This document shows, in pieces, positions 1 to 11,165 of a stretch of 64,000 nucleotides of DNA. The notes beneath the pieces are model-generated. The model searched no databases. It saw only the letters and a list, made by a program, of their open reading frames with translations, and was not told the origin of the DNA. Source of the stretch: Purshia tridentata. Lineage: Eukaryota > Streptophyta > Magnoliopsida > Rosales > Rosaceae. The number at the start of each line of letters is the position of its first letter. The stretch's first letter is position 1. The position numbers and the translations under genes were made by a program. The DNA lies in the NCBI GenBank assembly GCA_003254885.1, contig QANT01003828.1, positions 1 to 64,000 on the forward strand, given 5' to 3'.

Positions 1-350
1 AATGACTCTAAAAAATTAAGTTTTTTCAACTTTATTTATTATTAGTTTAGTATTTATCTCAACTTACACTAAAATTAATAATTTTATACTCTTGCATATC
101 ATCTTTACAACTATATAAAATTACTCAAAATAAAGTTCTAACTATAACTCCAGATAATAAGTGAAGTTGAATGTACATGTAGGTGAAATAAAGTTTGGAG
201 ACAAATTAAGTGGAAAAATTTAACTTTAATAGCTCAAAGTGATAAAAAGAAAGAAAGTTTTAAGAGTATATTGATTTTTGATTTTTTTTTTTGTCAATTG
301 GTGGGGTCTATAATATTAGCCCTATGATATAGCTATTATTAGCCCTATAC

Positions 351-518
351 TTTAGCTATCATTAGCCCTATCATCATTTAATGTGGAGTTGGAAGGAAAT
401 GACAATTTAATTGAAATCTACATTTAACCCATCCTTTAGCTATCAATAGCCCTATCATCATTTAACGTGGAGTTGGAAGGAAATGACAATTCAATTGAAA
501 GCTACATTTGCCCCATCC
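351..518. repeat. 84-bp tandem duplication, unit A only
   Basis: Two near-identical 84-bp units, 351-434 and 435-518, each begin with tttagctatc and contain tggagttggaaggaaatgac. The matching place in unit B (about 6870-6955) has a single copy, so the repeat was gained in A or lost in B after the segmental duplication. Confidence 0.8.
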
Positions 519-584
519 TTTAGCTATTATTTTCTTTAATAAGATACAGCAAAGTGAATAACACTTTACTTTAGGATTTGCTTA

Positions 585-695
585 CCAGTATTGTACGAGT
601 CTGCAGCTAAGTTAATTGGTGTGTCTCACATGGGCCACATGGCAGTGGGTTCAAACTCCAACGTTATGCATCTGTTTTTGCAACAATAAATTTTG
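585..695 (+). repeat. possible tRNA-derived SINE remnant (unit A)
   Basis: A stretch resembling a pol III A box (taagttaattggt) is followed about 40 bp later by a B-box-like gggttcaaactcc. That is the spacing of a tRNA-derived SINE head. The same sequence recurs at about 7010-7120 in unit B. No poly(A) tail or target duplication was identified, so this may be chance. Confidence 0.3.
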
Positions 696-1765
696 AATAT
701 TTATAAAAAGCTGCTGCAATTGCATTGAGGACACACAACTTACTTAGAAAGACAAAAAGAATTAAAAGCATAGAAAATGAGAATCTAAATTAATTATTTT
801 ACTTGAGCGTGACACCTTATAAGACACTTGATGCCCAAGGCCACAGAATAACGGGACTCAGACAGTTTGAAGGTGATAGAGAACATATATCATGTGATTG
901 ATGGCTTTCAAATAAAACCTTATTTGAGGCACATATGGATAGAATGCACGCTTGGTGATTATGATAATGGAGTGTTAGATATCACTATAGACATAAGTTC
1001 TGATATAACTATATTTCTAGGTGTGTTTAAAATTTTGCATATTAATTATAGGATATAAATGTGGATACTGATTATTTCTTCTTCACTAATTGGTACGAGA
1101 TGCTACTTTGTGCAACATAACAAGACTATTATTTCATTGCTTTCTTATGGGACAAGGCAAAGACAACCTCGTGTGTTTTTTTTGGAAGGTTCATCTTTAC
1201 AACAATTACAGTACTACTAATTAAGTCTTTATAAAGTCATGTAGATATATAGATCCCCCTGCTCTGGATTCGTGTAGATAAAAACACCATGATAACATAT
1301 TGTTTGTTGATGAAAGAAAATAGTACCCTCTAAGTGAGCAACTTCAATTACACAATCATAAACTTTATTAAAATCTTAAACAGTGCAACATGCAAGTATA
1401 AGCAAAAAGATTGAAAAACTAATTAATAGCTAAGATCATTAAATAAATGATTGAGAAAAATCTAGTAATATGCATGCAGTAGAAGCAGTAAAATAACCTT
1501 AAATTCCTCTCAGAGAAATCTAAGAAGAAACATATATAGATCGAGAATCCTGTCTAGCTAGTAGGGAATCTGAAATAATTTTCAGATTTATTGAAAAATC
1601 TGAATGACCCTTCTACAAGGCTTATTCTATTAAATACATCCGAATGTACAAATGATGACGTAACTTCATAATGTATCTAAAGTTGGAAACCTTAATACAG
1701 CTGAATGGTACTTTACATCATGAATGTAAAGTACCATAATGTACTGACCCCTCAGCCCATTCCAT

Positions 1766-3151
1766 TCAATTCAACACTGAGCTCATTAATTGTAGTACTT
1801 CATCAAGCCTAACAAAGCTTAGATACTCATCATTGATCCAACCATACTTCTCCATGAAATGATTGACAAGTGTATTTGGAGGGTACTTATCTATGCACTC
1901 TTCCCAAACATTGGCATCATCCAAGTCCCTGAGGACTTCCCAAACAACGTTGCTGCACTTAAAACCAGCTCCAAAGCCACTCATCAGAATCCTATCGCCC
2001 TTCCTAAGCCTCTTTTTGGCCTCCATGTACCCCAAAGCATACCAAAATCCAGCAGCTGATGTGTTTCCAAATCTGTGAAGTGCCATTCTAGATGGCTCAA
2101 GATCATATTCACTTAGCAATAAGCTTTTACCAATCCCATCTATGATTGCTCTTCCACCAGGGTGAATACAGAAGTGCTCTATTCCGGCCTTGAGATTCAA
2201 CCCACTTCTGTTCTGAAGCCTAGAGGCCACCAGGTACCTAAGTATTTCTCTCAGTGGAAGCACTTTTGGGACCAGTACTCGGAGGTTCATAGTGAAAGCC
2301 AGAGTGGCTGCTTTTATGAGATATTTGGTAAGGCGAAAACCTAGATATCCCTTATCATCCTCTAGCTGCATGCAACATTCATAAGCCTCATCATTCGAGC
2401 CAATATGGGTTCGTACCAAATACTTCGATTTCAACATGGCCTGGTGCTGTAGGCCTCTGTTGTTTGTGAAAAGCATCGAACACCCTCCCGTGCGAAAGAG
2501 ACAGTTGGTGAGCAGCATGGACTTTTCTTTGCCACAATACCAATTGGGACCCATGGATTCCGTGCTCACAACAATGGCATTTGCATTCTTGTAGGTTTTG
2601 AACAAGTTTTGCACCACGTCAATGGAAATAAGGCTCGCACTGCAGCCCATTCCAGAGAGGTTGAAGGTCTTGATGTCGTGCCTCATCTTGTAGCGGTTTA
2701 CTATACGAGCTGTTAGAGAGGGTGCAGGGGAGAACATGGACACATTGACGACAAGAATGTCGATTTGTGAAGGAGAAATAATTGCTTTATTTCTCGCAAA
2801 AAGGTTGTCAAGCGTGTTGAAGATGATATCATCCATCTCCGAAAGTGCATCTGCTAGGGTCGAACAATTTTCTCTGCCTTCAATAATGTTTCTTGGGCAA
2901 GAAGTTTCTTCGCTAATACCCGAAATGACCATGGTTTTTAGGAGGAACCTGAATTCTTCTAACCCCAGGTTCTTGTTTCGAAAGATGACTTTTGCAGAGG
3001 ATTCGGTATCGAGCTTCATGTCCTCTGTGGCCTTGTAACACTCGTAGGCCAGCAGATAGCAGGACTGGTCTCTCCTTCTGACAACCCACTTGCAGAGGCA
3101 GGAGAAAGCAAAGAAAAGAGCTAGTAGACACATTGCCGTGAACACCTCCAT
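1766..3151 (-). CDS. 3-ketoacyl-CoA synthase, KCS12-like (copy A)
   Basis: This is the condensing enzyme of the ER fatty-acid elongase. It joins malonyl-CoA to a long-chain acyl-CoA to make very-long-chain precursors for waxes, cutin-associated lipids and suberin. The single exon encodes 461 aa. Residues 1-24 form one hydrophobic anchor; many KCSs have two, but the KCS12-type group is short at the N-terminus. The catalytic triad of the family is visible: Cys170 in GMGCSAS, His330 in IHPGG and Asn363 in FGNTSAAG. The motif STESMGPNWYCG also fits KCS. The ATG at 3151 is followed directly by the hydrophobic anchor. A (GA)n tract lies just upstream, at about 3168-3185. The paralogue is at 8592-9971. 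Family membership is secure; the KCS12 assignment rests on recalled similarity, and substrate chain length cannot be read from the sequence. Confidence 0.93.
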   Translation of the reverse strand: MEVFTAMCLLALFFAFSCLCKWVVRRRDQSCYLLAYECYKATEDMKLDTESSAKVIFRNKNLGLEEFRFLLKTMVISGISEETSCPRNIIEGRENCSTLADALSEMDDIIFNTLDNLFARNKAIISPSQIDILVVNVSMFSPAPSLTARIVNRYKMRHDIKTFNLSGMGCSASLISIDVVQNLFKTYKNANAIVVSTESMGPNWYCGKEKSMLLTNCLFRTGGCSMLFTNNRGLQHQAMLKSKYLVRTHIGSNDEAYECCMQLEDDKGYLGFRLTKYLIKAATLAFTMNLRVLVPKVLPLREILRYLVASRLQNRSGLNLKAGIEHFCIHPGGRAIIDGIGKSLLLSEYDLEPSRMALHRFGNTSAAGFWYALGYMEAKKRLRKGDRILMSGFGAGFKCSNVVWEVLRDLDDANVWEECIDKYPPNTLVNHFMEKYGWINDEYLSFVRLDEVLQLMSSVLN

Positions 3152-3844
3152 GGCCTTAGCTAGCTCAGAGAGAGAGAGAGAGAGACGGTTAGGGCTTATA
3201 GTTATGAAGTGTTAAATGAGTTGCAAGCAAAACTTCAACAAGCTAGTGTGATCTTTGTTGCGTACCTAGCTTGCACCTACCTATCAATCTCTTATTAATA
3301 GATGAAGATGTAGTAATGATGCTTAATTATGATCGTTAATAAAAAAGATATCTTGTTACAAATAGTAGGTGTACTTCATTTAAGATTATAGGTGGGCAGT
3401 GGGCACGACCATTAATTCAATAGGAATAGTACATGACGGAGTGTTACCGACTCAAATTGTTTAGAGGGAGTGATAATTCATATCTACAACTTGCCAAGTT
3501 TCCACACCTATTACGTACAACTTAACCATGTGCATGAGATGGGTTCACAAGGGTTTGGGGTTTTATCTCCAAGGGCCCTGATATTTCACCTTACATTGGA
3601 CAATCACTTATTAGTAGTTTCTAACATCTAAGACTGTACCACTACCACTTCTGTCTCTTTAAATTTTACATTTTATTGATCAATACTTAGAAAGAGACTA
3701 CACACACACACATATATATAACAATAATCAACGGCTTAGAATTGAAATTACGGAAAGGTATTATTGTCTTTAGACATTTTATAACGAATATTCAAAACGT
3801 TGAAATAGTATATTAGTACTTATATATATATATATATATATATA

Positions 3845-4243
3845 GTAATGTTCTATTGTGAGATTTTCACAAATTAGAAATTTGTGGGATCCCCCTTGTG
3901 AGGCCCACACGAGTTGTTTTGTATTAATCCGAACCATTCATTTTTTACATCTCCATTAATAGATCACCCTTGCAAAAAATTAGCCAAATCGGAAACCATT
4001 TATCTATTTAACTTTAACCAAACAAATGGATGGTTTCATAAAAAATATTTCGTTCGTCCATTTGTTTGAACAGAGTTAGATAGGCAAATAATTTCCGATT
4101 TGGTTAATTTTTTGCAAGGATGATCTATCAATGAAGATGTAAAAAATGAACAGTTCGGATCAACATAAAACAACTTGTGTGAGCCCCACAAGGGGGATCC
4201 CACAAACTAGAAGTTTGTGGGAATCCCACAATGGAGCCTTGCT
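3845..4243. mobile_element. foldback MITE, copy 1, in (TA)n
   Basis: An almost complete inverted repeat of about 400 bp. The left arm starts near tattgtgagattttcacaaa and is mirrored by the right arm ending at about 4243. The arms meet near 4048-4052, and both carry the segment gcaaaaaattagccaaatc or its complement. It has no coding capacity. It is flanked by (TA)n runs at about 3820-3843 and 4244-4258, as expected of MITEs that insert into TA microsatellites. The target duplication cannot be resolved inside the TA run. It is absent from unit B. Confidence 0.8.
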
Positions 4244-4270
4244 TTATATATATATATATGGGGAACGCTA

Positions 4271-4679
4271 GGGGGCCTCAAAATCAAGTGCCTCAAAATG
4301 GCTTCAGTGACATGGAATTTCCATGTCGTAATTTTGTTTCATTATAAAGCTACGTCATAACAAATTGCCAAATTAGAATTTTTAAAGACATATCTACCAT
4401 TTTAATTAAATTTTATATTAAATTACAAATAATAAGATTAAATTAAAAAAAAACTTAAAAACAATTACAAAAATATTGAAAAAATATAGAAATCACAATT
4501 ATGTTTTTCTATATGGTTTTGTAATTTTTCTATATGTTTTTTAATTTTTTTATATGTTTTTCAAATTTTTATATGTTTTTTAATTAAAAGGGTAGTTATT
4601 CATTAAAAATACTAATGTGACAATTAAAATATGAAGTGGATAATCACAATTATGAAATGAAAATTCCATTTTGAGGCCC
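4271..4679. mobile_element. second MITE family, GGGCCTCAAAAT termini
   Basis: Inverted termini gggcctcaaaat (from about 4273) and attttgaggccc (4668-4679) bound about 400 bp of AT-rich non-coding DNA. Subterminal segments also mirror each other (tggaatttcca-type sequence near both ends). It sits between two copies of the foldback family and is flanked by short TA runs. The superfamily is undetermined. Confidence 0.65.
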
Positions 4680-4688
4680 ATATATATA

Positions 4689-5085
4689 CAGGGAGGCTAC
4701 ACTGTGAGAATCCCACAAATTTCTAGTTTGTGGGATCCCTCTTGTGGGGCCCACACGAGTTGTTTTGTATTGATCCGAACCCTTCATTTTTACATCTCCA
4801 TTAATAGATCATCCTTGCAAAAAATTAGCCAAATCAGAAATCATTTGCCTATTTAACTTTGACCAAACAAGTATACGGTTTCATAAAAAATATTTGGTTC
4901 GTCCATGTATTTGGTCAAAGTTAAATAGGCAAATGGTTTCTGATTTGGCTAATTTTTTGCAAGGATGATCTATTAATTGAGATGTAAAAAATGAACGGTT
5001 CGAATCGATACAAAACAACTCGTGTGGGCCCCAAAGGGGAATCCCACAAACTATAAATTTGTGAAATCCTCACAGTAGCCTCCTT
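4689..5085. mobile_element. foldback MITE, copy 2
   Basis: Same family and structure as 3845-4243: mirrored arms with tttgtgggatcc near the ends and gcaaaaaattagccaaatc internally, flanked by TA tracts (about 4680 and 5086-5099). It differs from copy 1 at many positions, so the copies are not a very recent pair. Its right arm is part of a later local tandem duplication (4961-5299). Confidence 0.8.
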
Positions 5086-5299
5086 CTATATATATATATC
5101 TCAAAGGCTGAATCATGCATCAAAGGATGATCTATTAATTGAGATGTAAAAAATGAACGGTTCGGATCGATACAAAACAACTCGTGTGGGCCCCAAAGGG
5201 GATCCCACAAACTATAAATTTGTGAAATTCTCACAGTGTAGCCTCCTTCTATATATATATATATATATATATATATCTCAAAGGCTGAATCATGCATCA
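4961..5299. repeat. tandem duplication of MITE right arm plus flank
   Basis: Units 4961-5122 (162 bp) and 5123-5299 (177 bp). Each runs from aaggatgatctattaattg through the right end of the foldback element and a TA tract to tcaaaggctgaatcatgcat. The length difference comes from TA-repeat expansion in the second unit. Its junction lies outside the element, so it is a local duplication and not a third insertion. Confidence 0.8.
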
Positions 5300-5329
5300 A
5301 AGGTTTGCTGATGCACGCAAGCAATTGCA

Positions 5330-6425
5330 TATTAAAATTTCGACCACCAGAAAGAGTAGACTGTGATGTTGCTGATGCAACAATTGTATATAATTAAACT
5401 TTTGTTTGTATGCAAGAGAACAAAAATTAGGCATACGTAATGGCTAAATTTGTTTTTAGTTCATGTCGGTTGAGATAAATTTTACTTTTATTTACCCTAA
5501 TGACGTTGAAGACAGAGTAAATTAACAAAATTTGGGTAATTAATAATCCAAATAACCAAAACTAAAGAGATTATGAACAAGAAGAAAATAAAATTTGAAA
5601 TATCGCAACAAAAAATTGTTTGTGAAGGATTATTATTTTCTATATGGATGATCACATTTGATATGTGGAAGTAGCTAGATCGATACACGTATTTATAATT
5701 GCACAGAATTGATCAAATATAAAGTTATGAATTGGTCAATTTGCTTGTTAGCTTGTAGCACTTAGAAAATTGGCTTAACAGTTAATAAGGATTTAGATTA
5801 TCTCTTATACATGTTTTATGTGTAAAGCTAAAAATAAAATTAAACAGGCAAAAGATCTGAATTCTATTAATAAAGTGAATAACTAAAATCGAATATGAAT
5901 CGATAAATACAACACTTGTATTATTTTTTTAAGTTTTTTAAGGACCGACATGTCCGCATATTCAACACTGACTGTAAATTACTTGTTCAGAAAGTTGATA
6001 GGTATACATGTCAATCTGCTTTGAAAGCTTGTGTTCTCAACTTCTCAATGATTGAGATTGATCATCGATAACCAGTGGGATGGAGAAACCATGCATAGCC
6101 AAGGTTCTGTTTTTCTTGGGCATATAATCTTGAACAGAAAGGAACAAGACACGTAGAACGCCCCAACCCAACATCCAAAGGGCCCAAAAAAGGCCCGACG
6201 CAAAGACGAAGCCTAGCAGAAAGCCCACAACAAGACTGTAAGCCTAAGCCGCCCAATTAACAAGAACCATTACAGAAACAGAAAAAACTGTCAAGAAGAT
6301 GCTACAAAAGTAGAGATCATGTCAAACTAGTCCCACACAAGAAAGATGATACTAAACTAGAGATCATACAAACTAACTTAAAAGTGCCTGGACTCCGCAC
6401 CCTTTGGTGACACTGTTATAAATTA
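5330..6425. repeat. distal part of duplication unit A
   Basis: No gene. The part from about 5950 aligns with 12870-13210 at the end of unit B; both contain ttgggcatataatcttgaac. The whole stretch also aligns, with more divergence, with 16240-17320: accaccagaaagagtagact is shared at about 5345 and 16258, and the closing actaaact...gat.atacaaactaac at about 6352 and 17292. It therefore defines the distal edge of a unit present three times. Confidence 0.7.
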
Positions 6426-7138
6426 TTACTTTGCCCCTTTAACTTTATAAATAACTCAGTAGTTAAGTTTCGTCAACTTTATTCATTATTAGTTTAGTAT
6501 TTATCTCAAATTTGTCTTAACTTTTAACTTATTAAACTTACACCGAATTCAACAATCTTATACTCATTTTGAAATTATATATATCATCTTTACACTATAT
6601 AAAATTACTCAAAATAGAACTCTAACTAGAATTTCAGATAATGGGTGAAGTTGAACGTACATGTAAATGAAGCCGTAAAGTTTAAAAACAAATTAAGGGG
6701 TGTAAAGTTTAGGGACAAATTAAGTGGAAAAATTTAACTTTAATGACTTAAAGTGATAAAAAGAAAGAAAGTTTTAAGAGAATATTGATTTTTAATGTTT
6801 TTTTTTGTCAATTGGTGGGGACTATAATATTGGCCCTATCCTATAGCTATTATTAGCCCTATCCTTTAGCTATCATTAGCCCTATCATCATTTAATGTGG
6901 AGTTGGAAGGAAATGACAATTTAATTGAAAGCCACATTTGCCCCATCCTTTAGCTATTATTTTCTTTAATAAGATACAGCAAAGTGAATAACACTTTACT
7001 TTAGGATTTGCTTACCAGTATTGTACGAGTCTGCAGCTAAGTTAATTGGTGTGTCTCACATGGGCCACATGGCACTGGGTTCAAACTCCAACGTTATGCT
7101 TCTGTTTTTGCAACAATAAATTTTGAATATTTATAAAA

Positions 7139-7544
7139 GAACAATTTTCTGATCACCCTAGGGTGGACCTCAAGGTCCATCTCACTCCTCGATTTTATAA
7201 TTTCGACAATGTTGACGTATAATCGGAACCGTTCATATTTTAGATCACCTATTATAGATCATCTATACAAAAAATCAACTCAATCGGAAATCATTTGATT
7301 ATAGAATTGTTGTCAATTAAATAGAAAAAACTAACGGTTTAGTCAAAAAATCACTCTTTAATTCGGAACCATTCATTTTTTCTCTTTAATTGACAACAAT
7401 TACATAACCAAATGATTTCCGATTGAGTTGATTTTTTGCATAGATGATCTATAATAGGTGATCTAAAATATGAACGATTCCGATTATACGTCAACATTGT
7501 CGAAATTATAAAATTATGAGGTGGGGTGACCCAAATATTTTTCT
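7139..7544. mobile_element. 406-bp foldback MITE with 8-bp target duplication
   Basis: Flanked by the direct repeat ttataaaa at 7131-7138 and 7545-7552. Unit A has a single uninterrupted copy at the matching site (about 705-713), so both ends are fixed by an empty-site comparison. The arms are long inverted repeats: tttcgacaatgttgacgtat on the left, its complement on the right near 7485-7505. The arm core resembles the 3845 family (gatcat plus gcaaaaaat-type segments), suggesting a common ancestry. An 8- to 9-bp target duplication fits hAT or Mutator; the superfamily is not decided. Confidence 0.85.
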
Positions 7545-8591
7545 TTATAAAAAGCTGCTGCAATTGCATTGAGGACACACAACTTACTTAGAAAGACAAA
7601 AAGAATTAAAAGCATAGAAAATGAGAATCTAAATTAATTATTTTACTTGAGTGTTTCACCTTATAAGACACTTGATGGCCAAGGCCACAGAATAACGGGA
7701 CTCAAGACAGTTTGAAGGTGATAGAGAACATATATCATGTAATTGATGGCTTTCAAATAAAATCTTATTCGAGGCACATATGGATAGAATACACGTTTGG
7801 TGATTATGATAATGGACTCATAGATATGTCACTAGAAAAAGTTCTGATATAACTATGTTTCTAGGTGTGTTTAAAATTTTGTATATTAAATGTGGATACT
7901 GGTTTCTTCTTCACGAATTGGATGCTACTTTGTGCAACATAACAAGACTATTATTCTTTCATTTCGTTCTTATAGGAAAAGGCAAAGACAACCTCGTGTG
8001 TTTTTATTTGGAAATTTCATCTTTACAACATTAATTACAGTACACCTGCTCTGGATTCGTGTAGATAAAAACACCATGATACACATTGTTTGTTGACGAA
8101 AGAAAATAGTACCCTCTAAGTGAGCAACTTCAATTAAACAATCATAAAGTACTTTATCAAAATCTTAAACAGTGCAACATGCAAGTATAAGCAAAAAGAT
8201 CGAAAAAACTAATTAATAGCTAAGATCATTAAATAAATGATTGGGAAAATTCAAGTAATATGCACGCAGCAGAAGCAGTAAAATAACTCTAAATTCGTCC
8301 CACAGAAATCTAAGAAGAAACATATATATATAGATCGAGAATCCTCTCTAGCTAGTAGGGAATCTGAAATAATTATCAAATTTATTGAAAAATCTGAATG
8401 CCCCTTCTACAAGGCTTATTCTATTAAATACATCCGAACGTACAAATGACGACGTAAGTTCATAATGCATTAATGCCTGTATGTACGTACGTTCATAATG
8501 TATCTAAAGTTGTAAACTTTATTACAGCTTAATGGTACTTGACATCATGAATGTCTATTCATAATGTACTTGACCCCTCAGCCCATTCCAT

Positions 8592-9971
8592 TCAATTCAA
8601 TACTATTAATTGTAGTACTTCATCAAGCCTAACAAAGCTTAGATACTCATCATTGATCCAACCATACTTCTCCATGAAAGGATTGACAAGTGTATTTGGA
8701 GGGTAATTATCTATGCACTCTTTCCAAACATTGGCATCATCCAAGTCCCTGAGGACCTCCCAGACAACGTTGCTGCATATAAAACCAGCTCCAAAGCCAC
8801 TCATCAGAATCCTATCGCCCTTCCTAAGCCTCTTTTTGGCCTCCATGTACCCCAAAGCATACCAAAATCCAGCAGCTGATGTGTTTCCAAATCTGTGAAG
8901 TGCCATTCTAGATGGCTCAAGATCATATTCACTTAGCAATAAGCTTTTACCAATCCCATCTATGATTGCTCTTCCACCAGGGTGAATACAGAAGTGCTCT
9001 ATTCCAGCCTTGAGATTCAACCCACTTCTGTTCTGAAGCCTAGAGGCCACCAGGTACCTAAGTATTTCTCTCAGTGGAAGCACTTTTGGGACCAGAACTC
9101 GGAGGTTCATAGTGAAAGCCAGAGTGGCTGCTTTTATGAGATATTTGGTAAGGCGAAAACCTAGATATCCCTTCTCATCTTCTAGCTGTATGCAACATTC
9201 ATAAGCCTCATCATTCGAGCCAATATGGGTTCGTACCAAATACTTCAATTTCAACATGGCCTGGTGCTGTAGGCCTCTGTTGTTTGTGAAAAGCATCGAA
9301 CACCCTCCCGTGCGAAAGAGACAGTTGGTGAGCATCATGGACTTTTCTTTGCCACAATACCAATTGGGACCCATGGATTCCGTGCTCACAACAATGGCAT
9401 TTGCATTCTTGTAGGTTTTGAACAAGTTTTGCACCACATCAATGGAAATGAGGCTCGCACTGCAGCCCATTCCTGAGAGGTTGAAGGTCTTGATGTCGTG
9501 CCTCATCTTGTAGCGGTTTACTATACGAACTGTTAGAGAGGGTGCAGGGGAGAACATGGACACATTGACGACAAGAATGTCGATTTGTGACGGAGAAATA
9601 ATTGCTCTATTTCTCGCAAAAAGGTTGTCAAGCGTGTCGAAGATGATATCATCCATCTCCGAAAGTGCATCTGCTAGGGTCGAACAATTTTCTCTGCCTT
9701 CAATAATGTTTCTTGGGCAAGAAGTTTCTTCGCCTAAACCCGAATTGACCATGGTATTTACGAGGAACCTGAATTCTTCTAACCCCAGGTTCTTGTTTCG
9801 CAAGACGATTTTTCCAGAGGATTCGGTGTCGAGCTTCATGTCCTCTGTGGCCTTGTAACACTCGTAGGCCAGCAGATAGCAGGACTGGTCTCTCCTTCTG
9901 ACAACCCACTTGCAGAGGCAGGAGAAAGCAAAGAAAAGAGCCAGTAGACACATTGCCGTGAACACCTCCAT
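8592..9971 (-). CDS. 3-ketoacyl-CoA synthase, KCS12-like (copy B)
   Basis: Tandem paralogue of the gene at 1766-3151: 459 aa, single exon, same start context, and the same triad (Cys170, His330, Asn363). It appears intact. I count about 22 amino-acid differences from copy A, and about nine of them fall in residues 53-80; the catalytic core is nearly identical. The C-terminus is two residues shorter. A hAT element begins 467 bp upstream of the ATG, so the promoter differs from copy A beyond that point. Role: condensing step of very-long-chain fatty-acid elongation in the ER membrane, by family. Functional divergence from copy A is inference only. Confidence 0.92.
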   Translation of the reverse strand: MEVFTAMCLLALFFAFSCLCKWVVRRRDQSCYLLAYECYKATEDMKLDTESSGKIVLRNKNLGLEEFRFLVNTMVNSGLGEETSCPRNIIEGRENCSTLADALSEMDDIIFDTLDNLFARNRAIISPSQIDILVVNVSMFSPAPSLTVRIVNRYKMRHDIKTFNLSGMGCSASLISIDVVQNLFKTYKNANAIVVSTESMGPNWYCGKEKSMMLTNCLFRTGGCSMLFTNNRGLQHQAMLKLKYLVRTHIGSNDEAYECCIQLEDEKGYLGFRLTKYLIKAATLAFTMNLRVLVPKVLPLREILRYLVASRLQNRSGLNLKAGIEHFCIHPGGRAIIDGIGKSLLLSEYDLEPSRMALHRFGNTSAAGFWYALGYMEAKKRLRKGDRILMSGFGAGFICSNVVWEVLRDLDDANVWKECIDNYPPNTLVNPFMEKYGWINDEYLSFVRLDEVLQLIVLN

Positions 9972-10547
9972 AGCCTTAGCTAGCTGAGAGAGAGAGAGAG
10001 AGAGAGGGTTAGGGCTTAGAATTATGAAGTGTTAAATGAGTTGCAAGCAAAACTTCAACAAGATAGTGTGATATATCTTTGTTGCGTACCTAGCTTGCAC
10101 CCATCAATCTCTTATTAATAGATGAAGATGTAATAATGATGCTTAATTATGATCGTTAATAAAAAAGATATCTTATTAAAAATAGTAGGTGTTCATTTAA
10201 GATTATAGGTATGGCAGTGGGCACGACCAATAATTCAATAGGGACGCACGAGTACATGACGGAGTGTACAGCATAAATGGTTGGAGCTAGCTTCCCCACT
10301 CAAATCGTTTAGAGGGAGTGATAATTCATATCTACAACTTGACAAGTTTCCACACCTATTACGTACCACTTAACCATGTGCATGAGATGGGTTCACAAGG
10401 GTGTGGGGTTTTATCTCCAAGGGCCTTGATATTTCACTAGGGATGGCAAAAATTTATGCGGGTTAGAGTTCCCGCAGGGATTCGATCCGATTAAAACTCG
10501 ATGGGGATGATAAACGGGGCTGAGTTCGGATTCGGAGATTTAAACGT

Positions 10548-10625
10548 TGTGAATCGAACTTAAGACCTCAATGAAGAAGCATCTACGCCTTACCACCAAG
10601 CTAAGTTGTTCTTGTGAACTCTTCC
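10548..10625 (-). repeat. tRNA-derived SINE-like fragment inside the hAT element
   Basis: Read on the minus strand, ttagcttggtggtaaggc resembles an A box and aagttcgattc about 30 bp later resembles a B box. The spacing is that of a tRNA head. There is no full cloverleaf, so it is not a tRNA gene. It is either a SINE fragment captured by the hAT element or coincidence. Confidence 0.4.
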
Positions 10626-10654
10626 AATATATGTATTTATACATATTCTACTTA

Positions 10655-11165
10655 CCCTATACCTTATACCCTAAACCCTAAACCTCCATAACCTAAACCC
10701 TAAACCCCCATAAATACCCTATACCCTAAACTCTAAATCTCATATATAGCCTATACCTTAAACAACCATACCCTAAACCTTAAGCCCCCATACATACCCT
10801 ATACCCTAAACCCTAAACCCCCATATATATCTTATACCCTAAACCTCAGATATACTCTATACCTTAAACCCCTATACCCTATACCCTAAATCCTACCCAC
10901 CCTATACCCTCTATACCCTATAGACCTTATACCTTAAACTATATACCTTATACCACATACATGCTTCTTATACTCTAAATTTTAAACTCTAAACCATTAA
11001 TACTAAATCATATTAAATACCCTAAAGGCGTAAACTATAAACCATAAACCCTAAACCCTATACTTTACCTTATACCCTAAACCATAAATGCTAAATTTTA
11101 AATTCTATTAAATACTCTAAAGGCTAGACCATAAACCCTATACCTTAAACCCTAAGGCTAAACTC
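10655..11165. repeat. degenerate telomere-like repeat block
   Basis: About 500 bp dominated by variants of accctaaa, the plant telomere repeat, mixed with ataccctaa and taaacccc forms. It lies wholly inside the hAT element, so it was carried in and does not mark a former chromosome end at this place. Confidence 0.85.

Larger units (their letters stand above)
1..1765. other. 3' flank of KCS copy A (unit A of tandem duplication)
   Basis: No gene seen. This AT-rich DNA aligns with 6450-8590, the flank of the second KCS copy, so it belongs to the duplicated unit, which begins upstream of the window. It contains an 84-bp tandem repeat and a tRNA-like SINE remnant, listed separately. A short open frame at 867-1058 has no family resemblance and is disrupted in the paralogous flank, so I treat it as non-coding. 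Confidence 0.7.

Noticed and set aside
3845-5085. Long hairpins as microRNA precursors
   Set aside because: The hairpins are whole-element foldbacks repeated nearby, as expected of MITEs; no known mature miRNA sequence was recognised.
10655-11165. Former chromosome end or fusion point
   Set aside because: The telomere-like repeats lie between the two ends of a hAT insertion with a target duplication, so they arrived with the element.
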